A DNA stretch of 64,000 bases from an uncultured Pelagibacteraceae bacterium (GTDB lineage: Bacteria; Pseudomonadota; Alphaproteobacteria; Pelagibacterales; Pelagibacteraceae), in assembly GCA_902546795.1 (NCBI GenBank), contig CACCLK010000001.1:20095-84094 (forward strand), read 5' to 3'. The notes under the pieces are model-generated. The model had not been told where the DNA came from. It ran no database searches and was given only the letters and a program-made list of their open reading frames with translations. This document shows positions 30,669 through 40,441 of the stretch, piece by piece (the stretch's first letter is position 1; every line of letters starts with the position of its first letter). The position numbers and the translations under genes are program-made.

Positions 30669-30705
30669 AAACGCCCTACTTTATTTGAAGTGAGGGCGTT
30701 TTTTT
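30669..30705. terminator. Bidirectional intrinsic terminator between the basic micropeptide and carD
   Basis: aaaaaACGCCCTACTT-TATTTG-AAGTGAGGGCGTtttttttt: GC-rich stem flanked by A tract and T tract. Confidence 0.9.
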
Positions 30706-31361
30706 TATTCTAATTTCGCTAATTCTAAACGACCTAAAGCTTTATCCATTTTTTTTTGTACATCTTCAGGACCTAAAGATAAAACTGCCTCAAACTCTGA
30801 TTTAAGTCTTTCGTAAGCTTTTTCAAAAAGTTGCCTCTCAGAGTAAGACTGGTCTGCGATAATGTCGGTATTTTTGTTAAGATCTTTTACTACCTCTGCA
30901 AGCTCATATATCTTTCCAGAGTTAATTTTTTGATCGTATTCTTGAGCTCTTCTGCTCCACATAGTTCTTTTAATTTTTGGTTTAGTTTTAAGGATCGCTA
31001 TACATTTGTTAACTTGATTAATGGATGCAATTGGTCTTAAATTTGATTGTTGGTTTATTGGAACAGTCAAAGTCAATTTTTCTTTTTCAATAAATATTTT
31101 ATAAAATTGAATATCAATTTGGCCTATTTTAGCTTTTTCTACGGCTACTATTTTTCCAACTCCATGTTTAGGATAGACGACAAAATCTTTTACATTATAA
31201 ACTTTTTTTTCTGAGGCTTGTTTTTTGACTTTTGTAATTATTGGTTTTTCGTCAGAATTAGCTGATGCAGGCTTTTTATCATTTGAGGAAGTCTTTTTTT
31301 TTAATATAACTTTTTTTAATTTTATTTTAGCCTTCTTTTTGACTTTCTTTTTTTTTGGCAT
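30705..31361 (-). CDS. carD: CarD/CdnL family transcriptional regulator with Lys-rich N-terminal extension
   Basis: FVVYPKHGVGKIVAVEKAKIGQIDIQFYKIFIEKEKLTLTVPI; RRAQEYDQKINSG. Confidence 0.93.
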   Translation of the reverse strand: MPKKKKVKKKAKIKLKKVILKKKTSSNDKKPASANSDEKPIITKVKKQASEKKVYNVKDFVVYPKHGVGKIVAVEKAKIGQIDIQFYKIFIEKEKLTLTVPINQQSNLRPIASINQVNKCIAILKTKPKIKRTMWSRRAQEYDQKINSGKIYELAEVVKDLNKNTDIIADQSYSERQLFEKAYERLKSEFEAVLSLGPEDVQKKMDKALGRLELAKLE

Positions 31362-31364
31362 TTT

Positions 31365-31706
31365 TTAACTTCCTGGTTTTTCTGAAAAGTGTTTATCGTA
31401 TTTGTTTTTAAGATTTCTGAATTTTTCTTGATCTGTCATCGGATCTTTCTTTTTTGTAATATTAGGCCATATTGCAGAAAACTTTTTATTAATCAACAAC
31501 CATTTTTCCTTATCTTCAACACTGCTATCTGCATCTGATTTTATTGCGTCTATTGGACATTCAGGTTCGCAAACTCCACAATCTATACACTCGTCTGGAT
31601 TTATAACTAACATATTTTCCCCTTCATAAAAACAGTCAACCGGGCAGACCTCAACACAATCTGTTAGTTTACATTTTATACATTCATCTTTTACAATATA
31701 CGTCAT
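31365..31706 (-). CDS. fdxA: ferredoxin (3Fe-4S/4Fe-4S type)
   Basis: [29 protein letters not shown]...[12 protein letters not shown]. Confidence 0.95.
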   Translation of the reverse strand: MTYIVKDECIKCKLTDCVEVCPVDCFYEGENMLVINPDECIDCGVCEPECPIDAIKSDADSSVEDKEKWLLINKKFSAIWPNITKKKDPMTDQEKFRNLKNKYDKHFSEKPGS

Positions 31707-32095
31707 TTATTTTCTAAAAGTTTTAATTTTATCTCACCACATAGCTTGTCTGGAAAATAAATCAAGCCACAAATTCGTCTGAGTAAATTTGACTCGTATT
31801 GATCAATTTTATTATCTGAAATCATTATCTTACAAATCTGTTCAATAATTTTTGATTTAATTTCCTCTGATTTTTTTTTTATTTCATTAGTAAATTGAAG
31901 AAGTTGATTTGAATTTGCCTCAAGTCTTTCAGCTTCTTTTAGAGTTTCTTTATTTTGAGTTGATGTATCTGAAATAGAGTCAATGAAGTGCAAGATTAAG
32001 TCTTTTTCATCATTAGAATAATTCTCATCAATTTTAGCTGCATGAACTAATAATGCGCTTATACCCACAATTTCACTTTTACTAAATTCACTCAT
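31703..32095 (-). CDS. TerB-like domain protein
   Basis: [46 protein letters not shown] (paired acidic helical motifs). Confidence 0.65.
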   Translation of the reverse strand: MSEFSKSEIVGISALLVHAAKIDENYSNDEKDLILHFIDSISDTSTQNKETLKEAERLEANSNQLLQFTNEIKKKSEEIKSKIIEQICKIMISDNKIDQYESNLLRRICGLIYFPDKLCGEIKLKLLENK

Positions 32096-32097
32096 TA

Positions 32098-34563
32098 TTA
32101 TTTTATGTTTAACTCTAGTAATTTGCTAAAAGGATTAGATGCACTTTTACTTTTTACTTCTCTCCTCTTTTTTTGGTTATCCCCAAGATAAATATAAGTT
32201 TTTTCATCTTTTGTTTTTTTATAATTCATAAAGTTCATTAACTTATGAAAATTTTCGGTGGAGCAACCAATTAAATTAATCATATCTGAATTTATATTAA
32301 ACTTACGATTTTTAGTGTTATCTATCATCTTTATAAATAATTTTTCTAAAATATCTACCCTAACATAGAAATCTCTAAATTTTTCAAAACCACATAACAG
32401 CATAAAATCTTTATTTAAATTTTTATTATTTATAAAATTAAGCCCAGATTTTGGTAGTATATGATTAGATGTATTATTAAACAACTTCCAAAGTGACACT
32501 CTTAAATTTAAAGCTTTTGGTTTTAACATTTTTGGTAAATAAATATGATATCTTCCTATTTTTATACCCATACCCCAAAGTTTTTTTCTATCGTTATTTG
32601 TAATCAGCTTTACTATTTGATTTGCTTCATTCCTTTTGACAAGACCATTCTTTTCGTAAAGTTGAAAAGCCAAAGCTCTTAGATATTGACTATCAATTTT
32701 CCTTGTTGTTAAATTTAGTAAATCCCCTAAAACTTCACTAAGATAAGATTGTAACCAGTTATTCAAGAAATTTTCAAGCTCAGCTCTAAGATCGCTTTCC
32801 AAAGACTCATCCGCAATTATTTCAATCTCAGGAGAAAGATAATTGTAACCTTTTTTAAGTTTAGCTATTACACTGTTATTCCAAATAATTTTATTTTCAT
32901 CATTTAATGCTATTTCTTTATTTTCAATTATTTTTTCCACTCTTTTTGTAAGCTCTTTTTTTATTCCTTTTCTAGCTGCTTTTTTTATAGACTTGATATC
33001 AGTGTCTAAAGTTTTGGAGGTATAAGCTATAGAAAATGTTAATCCTTTTAATTCTCCAATAAGCTGACCATCGATTATTATTTTGTTATTTTCATCAATT
33101 TCCGTTTTAAGAACTAAGTCCTGTTTAAGGTTTCTTGATAAAACACTGATTTTTTTATCTATAAAACTTCGGGTTAATTCATCATGAAGTTTGTCAGATA
33201 ATTTATCTTCTATGTCTTTAGTGAGTTGAACCCAATAATCTGAATTTTCTACCCAATTTTTTTTATTTGCAACATAAGACCATGTTCTAACATTAGAAAT
33301 TCTATGAGATAAAACATCAATATTACCGTGATCTTTTTCCAAACCTTTTAATTGTTCTTTCATATAATCGTTTGGGATTTTCTTTTTTTGAGTCGATAAG
33401 AATCTATAAACTTTATCTACTACATTTATATGCTGTCCGTAAGCCTTTTTTTCAAAATCTGGAATTTGACAACATTCCCAGAGTAATTCTAAATTATTAA
33501 AATAAAGATTATTATTTTCACCTTTTTTCAAAAAAAATCTTAAAACGTTTTCGTCAAGTGAGTCTTGTGTTTTAATTAATGATCTATTTTTTGGTCTCAT
33601 TTCTAATGACTCTAATAATGCATTAGGATTTTTAAAATTTAAATTATTATTTCGCCAATAAATCATTTTAGTGTCCGGCAGATTATGTTTTTCAACATTT
33701 TCAATCTCATCTGAGTTTATACTTTCACAATCCCCAGTAGTGCCAAATACTCCATCGTTTTTGTATCTTCCTGCTCTTCCAGCTATTTGTGATATCTCAA
33801 TTAAATTAAGTCTTCTTGTTTTTTTTCCGTCAAATTTTTTTAAATTTGAAAAAAAAATTTCATTTATATCCATATTTAAACCCATTCCAATCGCATCTGT
33901 TGCAACTAAATAATCAACATCTCCAGATTGATATAGTTCTACTTGAGAGTTTCTTGTTTTGGGGCTTAACGATCCCATTATGACTGCCGCACCACCTTTT
34001 TGTCTTCTAATAAGTTCAGCTAATGCATACACTTCCTCTATTGAGAAAGCGATTATTGCTGCTTTCCTGTCTAATCTTGAAATCTTTTTATAACCACCAT
34101 AACTTAACTTAGAAAATCTATCTTTTTTTATAAACTCAACATCTGTAATCAATTCATTAATTATATTTTGCATGACCTGCGAGCCTAAAAACATTGTTAA
34201 TTTTTTACCCCTAAAATTAAGAAGCCTGTCGGTAAAAATATGACCCCTTTCTTTATCCGCGCACATTTGTATTTCATCAACTGCAATAAATTCTACATTT
34301 TTATCCTTCGGCATAGACTCGACTGTGCAAATAAAATATTTTGCTGTGCTTGGTATGATTTTTTCTTCACCAGTTATTAAAGCGACTTTTTCAATCCCTA
34401 CTTGTTTAGAGCATTTATCATAAACTTCTCTTGCAAGAAGTCTAAGCGGTAAACCAAATATACCGCTCTCAAATTTTAGCATCTTTTCAATAGCTAGATG
34501 AGTTTTTCCTGTATTAGTCGGACCTAGCAGACATAAAATTTTCTCAGAACTATTTTTTTCCAT
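32098..34563 (-). CDS. SUV3-like superfamily 2 RNA helicase
   Basis: LLGPTNTGKTHLAIEKML Walker A; VDEIQM; ATDAIGMGLNMDI; QIAGRAGR. Confidence 0.9.
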   Translation of the reverse strand: MEKNSSEKILCLLGPTNTGKTHLAIEKMLKFESGIFGLPLRLLAREVYDKCSKQVGIEKVALITGEEKIIPSTAKYFICTVESMPKDKNVEFIAVDEIQMCADKERGHIFTDRLLNFRGKKLTMFLGSQVMQNIINELITDVEFIKKDRFSKLSYGGYKKISRLDRKAAIIAFSIEEVYALAELIRRQKGGAAVIMGSLSPKTRNSQVELYQSGDVDYLVATDAIGMGLNMDINEIFFSNLKKFDGKKTRRLNLIEISQIAGRAGRYKNDGVFGTTGDCESINSDEIENVEKHNLPDTKMIYWRNNNLNFKNPNALLESLEMRPKNRSLIKTQDSLDENVLRFFLKKGENNNLYFNNLELLWECCQIPDFEKKAYGQHINVVDKVYRFLSTQKKKIPNDYMKEQLKGLEKDHGNIDVLSHRISNVRTWSYVANKKNWVENSDYWVQLTKDIEDKLSDKLHDELTRSFIDKKISVLSRNLKQDLVLKTEIDENNKIIIDGQLIGELKGLTFSIAYTSKTLDTDIKSIKKAARKGIKKELTKRVEKIIENKEIALNDENKIIWNNSVIAKLKKGYNYLSPEIEIIADESLESDLRAELENFLNNWLQSYLSEVLGDLLNLTTRKIDSQYLRALAFQLYEKNGLVKRNEANQIVKLITNNDRKKLWGMGIKIGRYHIYLPKMLKPKALNLRVSLWKLFNNTSNHILPKSGLNFINNKNLNKDFMLLCGFEKFRDFYVRVDILEKLFIKMIDNTKNRKFNINSDMINLIGCSTENFHKLMNFMNYKKTKDEKTYIYLGDNQKKRREVKSKSASNPFSKLLELNIK

Positions 34564-34732
34564 ATTTGTGTTTGAATAATTTTTTTATACTATATATAGG
34601 CAGTTGTTGAGAACAAAGTAGGATTAAAACATGACCGAATCGATTTGTCAAATGTTCTAGTTTTAAAATTTGAATTGACTGTAAACCCCAAGTCCCCGTA
34701 TAGAATTAAGCAGTTTAATGAATTAAGTAATA

Positions 34733-35968
34733 ATGAATTTAATCAAAAAAAATATTACTAAAGTAAAACAGTCAGCAACTTTGGTAATAAATGAGAAATC
34801 AAAACAATTAATCGCTGACGGAAAAAAAGTTTACAGCTTTGGCTTCGGACAGTCGCCATTTCCAGTTCCTGAGAAGATAGTTTCCGTATTAAAAGATAAC
34901 GCTCATAAAAAAGAATACTTACCTATGCAGGGATTAGAAGAATTAAGAGAGGCAGTATCTAAATATTTATTTAGTCAAACTGGAGTGAACTATTCTAAAG
35001 AAAATATTTTAATTACACCAGGCTCGAAAGAAGCAATGCTTTTAATGCACGTTGCTTTTAATGGTGATATCTTGCTTCCTACCTCAAGCTGGGTTTCTTA
35101 TGAACCCCAAGCAAATATTGCAAAGAATAAAACTCATTGGATAAAAACAAAAAGAGAAAATAACTGGTTTCCTACCGCAGACGAACTTGAAAAAAAGATA
35201 AAAATGAAAATAAAAAACAAAAATATTATTTTAATATTAAATTCTCCAAATAATCCATCAGGAAGTGTATGTAAGAATCTTAAACAATTAGCAAAAATTG
35301 CAAAGAAAAATAAAATCCTCGTATTATCAGATGAAATTTATACTGATCTTACATTTAATGGCAGTTACGACTCGATTTCAAAATATTACCCGGAGGGCAC
35401 TTTAATTTCTGGAGGTCTAAGTAAATGGTGCGGTGCAGGTGGTTGGAGATTGGGTTTTATAGCCGTGCCAGATAAATTGAAAAAATTTTTAAAAAGCTTA
35501 AAAACATTAGCTAGCGAGTCTTATTCCACTGTTAATACACCATTGCAATATGCAGCAGTAGAAGCATATAGCGGGGACTATGAAAATTATAAAAATAAAA
35601 CTAGAAAAATTTTAGAGGGTGTTGGTAATTATGCTTACAATAATTTAAAATCAAACAAAATTCTTTTAACACCACCTGAAGGGGCATTTTATCTAATGCC
35701 AGAATTTTTAGGCACTAAATTTAAAAACTCAAATCATCTTTGTGAAAAAATTTTAGAAGACACAGGAGTAGCTTTACTACCAGGATCTGACTTTGGCTTT
35801 GAACCAAAAAAAATGATAGCAAGACTAAGCTATACTGATTTTGATGGTGAAAATTTTTTAAACTCTCTTGAAGATAACGGTAATTTAACTGACGGTATGG
35901 TTGAAAAATTTGCACCAAATGTTGTGGAGGGTATTAAAAAGCTATCAAATTGGGCTAAAAAAATCTAA
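34733..35968 (+). CDS. pyridoxal-phosphate class I/II aminotransferase
   Basis: NSPNNPSGSV; SDEIYTDLTF; SGGLSKWCGAGGWRLGF. Confidence 0.9.
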   Translation: MNLIKKNITKVKQSATLVINEKSKQLIADGKKVYSFGFGQSPFPVPEKIVSVLKDNAHKKEYLPMQGLEELREAVSKYLFSQTGVNYSKENILITPGSKEAMLLMHVAFNGDILLPTSSWVSYEPQANIAKNKTHWIKTKRENNWFPTADELEKKIKMKIKNKNIILILNSPNNPSGSVCKNLKQLAKIAKKNKILVLSDEIYTDLTFNGSYDSISKYYPEGTLISGGLSKWCGAGGWRLGFIAVPDKLKKFLKSLKTLASESYSTVNTPLQYAAVEAYSGDYENYKNKTRKILEGVGNYAYNNLKSNKILLTPPEGAFYLMPEFLGTKFKNSNHLCEKILEDTGVALLPGSDFGFEPKKMIARLSYTDFDGENFLNSLEDNGNLTDGMVEKFAPNVVEGIKKLSNWAKKI

Positions 35969-36031
35969 AGATTCTCTTTGACCTTAAGATAACAAAGTAG
36001 TTAAATCTTGGTCCTAACGAAGGGAGATACG

Positions 36032-37030
36032 ATGAAAAAACTAATATCAACAATCTCTGCTACATTAGTATTGTTTGCGCTATCAAGCCCATTAACAACA
36101 ATAGCTAAATCCGCTGAGTTCTTTTCTATTGGAACAGGTGGACCTACTGGAGTTTATTTCCAAGTAGGAAATGCTGTGTGTAAAATGGTTGCAAAGATAC
36201 AATCTGCAGAACACGGAAGAAAAAAAGGAACGGACAAAGCATACAGATGCTCTGCTCCTTCAACAGGAGGTTCTACTTATAACATTGGTCAAATCATGCA
36301 GGGTGAGTTACAATTTGGTGTAGCTCAGTCAGACTGGCAATACCATGCATATAATGGAACAAGACCTGATAAAGTTAAACCTTACGACAAATTACGAGCA
36401 GTTTTCTCAGCTCATCCAGAGCCATTTCAAATTATAGCTAGAAAAGGTTCTAGAATAAAAGACTGGAATTCTTTAAAAGGCAAAAAAGTAAATATTGGAA
36501 ACCCAGGTTCTGGACAAAGAGGAACATTCGAAGTTCTTATGGAAGCACATGGCGTAGACACTGGTTATTTTGGTTCTACTTCAGAGCTTACTTCATCTGA
36601 ACAATCAGGAGCTCTTTGTGATAAAAAAATCGACGCATTTGGTTACACAGTTGGTGTGCCCAATGCTGGTGTTGCACAATCTACAGATGGATGTGGAGCA
36701 AGCATAATTAACTTAGAAACAGACGCAGTTAAAAAACTTGTGGCTGATAACCCTTTTTATGCCTTTGCTACAATTCCGAAAGGTACTTACAAAACATCAA
36801 AAAAAGATGTTACTACTTTTGGAGTAATGGCTTCATTTGTAACAAGTGCGGATGTTTCTGATGATCTTGTATACTCAGTAACAAAAGCTGTTTTTGAAAA
36901 TCTTGATGATTTTAGAAAACAACATCCTGCATTTGCAAATTTAGATCCAAAGAAAATGATCGTAGATGGTCTTTCTGCCCCGCTACATCCAGGTGCAGTA
37001 AAATACTATAAAGAAAAAGGCTTAATGTAA
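36032..37030 (+). CDS. TAXI-family TRAP transporter solute receptor
   Basis: Signal peptide after MKKLISTISATLVLFALSSP; FSIGTGGPTGVYFQVG; GNPGSGQRGTFE; RBS GAAGGGAGAT before ATG 36032. Confidence 0.92.
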   Translation: MKKLISTISATLVLFALSSPLTTIAKSAEFFSIGTGGPTGVYFQVGNAVCKMVAKIQSAEHGRKKGTDKAYRCSAPSTGGSTYNIGQIMQGELQFGVAQSDWQYHAYNGTRPDKVKPYDKLRAVFSAHPEPFQIIARKGSRIKDWNSLKGKKVNIGNPGSGQRGTFEVLMEAHGVDTGYFGSTSELTSSEQSGALCDKKIDAFGYTVGVPNAGVAQSTDGCGASIINLETDAVKKLVADNPFYAFATIPKGTYKTSKKDVTTFGVMASFVTSADVSDDLVYSVTKAVFENLDDFRKQHPAFANLDPKKMIVDGLSAPLHPGAVKYYKEKGLM

Positions 37031-37043
37031 GTCAAATAAATTT

Positions 37044-37077
37044 AAGGCCCAGTTGAAAAACTGGGCCTTTTTTTTTA
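37044..37077 (+). terminator. Intrinsic terminator between TAXI receptor and TRAP permease genes
   Basis: AAGGCCCAGTT-GAAA-AACTGGGCCTT + T tract, perfect 11-bp stem. Confidence 0.92.
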
Positions 37078-37087
37078 TGTTCTTTTA

Positions 37088-39433
37088 ATGTCACAAGTTA
37101 ATCAAAATTTTTTTAAAAAACACGATGAAGAGGGCGGGTCCAGAAGAGTCCTTCATAATTGGAATCTTAAATTAGTTGGATTTTTGGCAATTACTTGGTC
37201 TCTTTTTCAATTATGGTATGCTTCACCTCTTCCATTTATACTTGATTTCGGAAAATTTATTGACGTTCCAGCAAGAGCAATTCACCTAGCTTTTGGTATG
37301 GGTCTTTGTTTTTTAGCTTACCCGGCGATCAAATCAAAAAGAAACTCATCAATAAATATCTCTGATTATACTTTAGCTTTTATTTCTACTTTAGCTACAA
37401 TTTATCTAGTCATAGAGTACGAAGGTTTAGTTTATAGGCAGGGTATACTAGCATCATTAAATTTTTTTGGTCTAAAGATTCCTTATGAATTAATTCTTGG
37501 GGGTCTCGGAATTATTCTTCTGTTAGAGGCAACTAGAAGGGCCATCGGAATTCCTTTGGTGGCAATAGCTCTTATATTTCTATTATTTTCAATTTTTGGT
37601 CAAAAGATGCCTGATTTAATCTCTCATCAAGGCTTATCAATCACAAGACTTGTTGGATACCATTGGTTCGGTGGAGAGGCAATTTTTGGTATACCCATAA
37701 GTGTCTCAGTAAGTTTTATTTTCCTTTTTGTTTTATTTGGCGCAACTTTGGATGCTGCAGGAGGTGGAAAATATTTCCTTAATTTAGCATTTGCATTAGT
37801 CGGTAAAATGAGAGGTGGGCCAGCAAAGGCCGCAATTTTAGCTTCTGGATTGACCGGATTAATTTCTGGATCTTCAGTAGCAAATACTGTCACAACTGGA
37901 ACTTTTACAATTCCAATAATGAAAAGGACTGGTCTTAGTCCTACAAAAGCAGGTGCTATTGAAGTTGCTGCATCTGTAAACGGACAAATTATGCCTCCAA
38001 TTATGGGTGCCGCAGCTTTTGTTATGGCAGAATTATTAGGAATTTCTTATTTTACAGTTATTACTCATGCGTTCTTGCCCGCAATAATATCTTATATAGC
38101 TTTATTTTATATCTCGCATTTAGAGTCTGTTAAATTAGATATCAAGGGATTACCAGCAGATCAAATACCGCCATTAGGCAAAACATTTTTAAGTGGCATT
38201 CATTTCTTGATACCAATATTTATTTTAGTTTATTTATTATTAGTTGAGCGTTGGACCGCAGCATCAGCCGTATTTTATTCAATTCTATCTTTATTTTTAA
38301 TTATTATAGTAAAAGAAATTTTTACTGCAATTAGGGTTAACGAGAGTTTTGTTAGTGGATTACGAGAGGGATATAATAAAGTTATTACTGGATTAGAGAA
38401 AGGCGCTCTTAACATGATAAGCGTTGCAATAGCTATTGCAACCGCAGGAATAATTGTTGGTGCTGTTGCATCAACTGGTTTGAGCAACAATCTTATTGTA
38501 ATCGTGGAGGCTATTTCAGGTGGTAATGTGATCACACTTCTTTTGTTAACAGCTGTTCTTTGTATTATTTTGGGAATGGGGTTGCCAACAACAGCAAACT
38601 ATCTAGTTGTTGCGGCCTTGATGGCTCAGGTAGTTGTAGAGGTGGGAAGTGCTTCGGGCTATGTTTTTCCACTAATCGCTATTCACTTATATGTTTTTTA
38701 TTATGGACTTATGGCTGATGTTACACCGCCAGTTGGTCTTGCTTCTTATGCTGCTGCGGCAATATCAAAAGCAGATCCAATTAAAACTGGTGTTCAAGCT
38801 TTTTGGTATAGTTTAAGGACTGGAATTTTACCGATCGTATTCATATTTAATACTGAATTGCTTTTAATAGGTATTGAGAGTTTTTGGCACGGATTAGTTG
38901 TGGTTATAACCTCTTTATCAGCAATATTAATTTTTACTGCGGCAACACAAGGTTGGTTCATAAATAGATTAAAATGGTATGAAATTATCGCTTTCCTTTT
39001 AATTTCAATGTCATTATTTAGACCAGGATACATTCTTGATAAATTTTATCCTAAATTTGAAAAACAAGCTCTTAATGTTGAGAAGATAAGTAGTATTGAA
39101 TTTAATCCTGAAAGAGAAGTTCATATAAAAGTAACTAGAAGAACAGAATATGGTGACAGGTATAAGCTTTTTGTGATTGAAAAAAATAGTTTTGAACAAG
39201 ACTTCAGCTTCGAAGAATATGGAGTAAATTTGATTAATCAAGATGGAAGACTTACGGTTGATACTTTGAAGTGGAACGGTTTAGCTAAAAAGGCTGGAAT
39301 TGAGACTGGTGATGTAGTCAGCGAATTCAAAATTGAAAATCTAGACCGACCGGATAAAGCAATAATTTATCCTTTTTCATTTTTATTAATTTTCATTTTT
39401 GGATATAATAATTATAGAAGAAAATTAAAATAA
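37088..39433 (+). CDS. fused TRAP transporter permease (4TM/12TM) with C-terminal extension
   Basis: GSSVANTVTTGTFTIPIMKRTG; GMGLPTTANYLV; TPPVGLASYAAAAISKADP. Confidence 0.92.
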   Translation: MSQVNQNFFKKHDEEGGSRRVLHNWNLKLVGFLAITWSLFQLWYASPLPFILDFGKFIDVPARAIHLAFGMGLCFLAYPAIKSKRNSSINISDYTLAFISTLATIYLVIEYEGLVYRQGILASLNFFGLKIPYELILGGLGIILLLEATRRAIGIPLVAIALIFLLFSIFGQKMPDLISHQGLSITRLVGYHWFGGEAIFGIPISVSVSFIFLFVLFGATLDAAGGGKYFLNLAFALVGKMRGGPAKAAILASGLTGLISGSSVANTVTTGTFTIPIMKRTGLSPTKAGAIEVAASVNGQIMPPIMGAAAFVMAELLGISYFTVITHAFLPAIISYIALFYISHLESVKLDIKGLPADQIPPLGKTFLSGIHFLIPIFILVYLLLVERWTAASAVFYSILSLFLIIIVKEIFTAIRVNESFVSGLREGYNKVITGLEKGALNMISVAIAIATAGIIVGAVASTGLSNNLIVIVEAISGGNVITLLLLTAVLCIILGMGLPTTANYLVVAALMAQVVVEVGSASGYVFPLIAIHLYVFYYGLMADVTPPVGLASYAAAAISKADPIKTGVQAFWYSLRTGILPIVFIFNTELLLIGIESFWHGLVVVITSLSAILIFTAATQGWFINRLKWYEIIAFLLISMSLFRPGYILDKFYPKFEKQALNVEKISSIEFNPEREVHIKVTRRTEYGDRYKLFVIEKNSFEQDFSFEEYGVNLINQDGRLTVDTLKWNGLAKKAGIETGDVVSEFKIENLDRPDKAIIYPFSFLLIFIFGYNNYRRKLK

Positions 39434-39437
39434 CGAT

Positions 39438-39587
39438 ATGTTAAAGCAGATTTACAGATTATTCTGCTATTTAGGTTTGCATAGATACGATGTGATTGAT
39501 ACAAACTATGGTTTTGGCGCAGCTGGTTCAACACAAACAGTCAAGTGCAAGGATTGTGGACTTCAGAAAGTAAGACAAAAAAAATGA
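39438..39587 (+). CDS. 49-aa peptide with CxxC: MLKQIYRLFCYLGLHRYDVIDTNYGFGAAGSTQTVKCKDCGLQKVRQKK
   Basis: Open frame between permease stop and msrB; TGA overlaps msrB ATG (ATGA at 39584-39587). Confidence 0.6.
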   Translation: MLKQIYRLFCYLGLHRYDVIDTNYGFGAAGSTQTVKCKDCGLQKVRQKK

Positions 39588-40048
39588 ATAAAAAAAAAAG
39601 AAATTTTTTTAAATTTATTTTACTAACAGCTGTTTCAGTAAGTGTTGGTAAATATAGTCAATTATTTGCTCTAGAAAAATCAAAAATCCTCAATCCTAAT
39701 TTAACAGAAGAGCAAAAAAAAATTATGTTTAGAGGAGGCACGGAACTTGCCGGGTCAAGTGTTTTAAATTTTGAGAAAAGAAGGGGCTCATATCATTGTG
39801 CTAATTGTAATGCTAAACTGTTCGAGTCAGTAGCAAAATATGATAGTGGCACCGGGTGGCCATCCTTTACAGACGCGATACCAGGAGCGTTCAAAACAAA
39901 AATAGATTATTCGTATGGCATGAAAAGAATTGCTTATTATTGTGCTAAATGCGGTGCCCACCACGGACATGTTTTTAATGATGGCCCAGGACAATCTGGT
40001 AAAAGGTATTGCAATAATGGTGTTTGCTTAATATTTATACCTCAATAA
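39584..40048 (+). CDS. msrB: peptide-methionine (R)-S-oxide reductase with N-terminal signal/anchor; start trimmed to ATG 39584
   Basis: GTGWPSFTDAI; CANC and CAKC zinc cysteines; HHGHVFNDGP; KRYCNNG catalytic Cys. Confidence 0.92.
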   Translation: MNKKKRNFFKFILLTAVSVSVGKYSQLFALEKSKILNPNLTEEQKKIMFRGGTELAGSSVLNFEKRRGSYHCANCNAKLFESVAKYDSGTGWPSFTDAIPGAFKTKIDYSYGMKRIAYYCAKCGAHHGHVFNDGPGQSGKRYCNNGVCLIFIPQ

Positions 40049-40441
40049 TTAAGATAATATTTTCCAGGTACCATTTGCTGAGGCAACGATTCCATTTCCG
40101 TTTAAGATCTCACAATAAATAAATATCAATGTATTTGTTTTTTTTAAAATCTTTACTTTACCGGATAGTATTTCGCCTGATTTTCCAGCAGAAATAAATT
40201 TTATATCTAAATTAATAGTAACGCATCTTTTTCCTGAGGCTATCATATGAGCTGCAGTTCCCATTCCAGCGTCCGCAATAGTTGATAAATACCCACCGTG
40301 GGCTATTCCTCCAGTATTCAAATGCATATCCAGAACCTTTGCTGAAAATTGATAATTTTCGTTATCAATCTTTTTGAAAGATAGACCGCCTAAATGTTTC
40401 ATAAAACCTTTTTTAGATTCGTCCATACTTTTTTTTATCAT
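40049..40441 (-). CDS. PaaI-type hotdog thioesterase
   Basis: LNTGGIAHGGYLSTIADAGMGTAAH. Confidence 0.85.
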   Translation of the reverse strand: MIKKSMDESKKGFMKHLGGLSFKKIDNENYQFSAKVLDMHLNTGGIAHGGYLSTIADAGMGTAAHMIASGKRCVTINLDIKFISAGKSGEILSGKVKILKKTNTLIFIYCEILNGNGIVASANGTWKILS

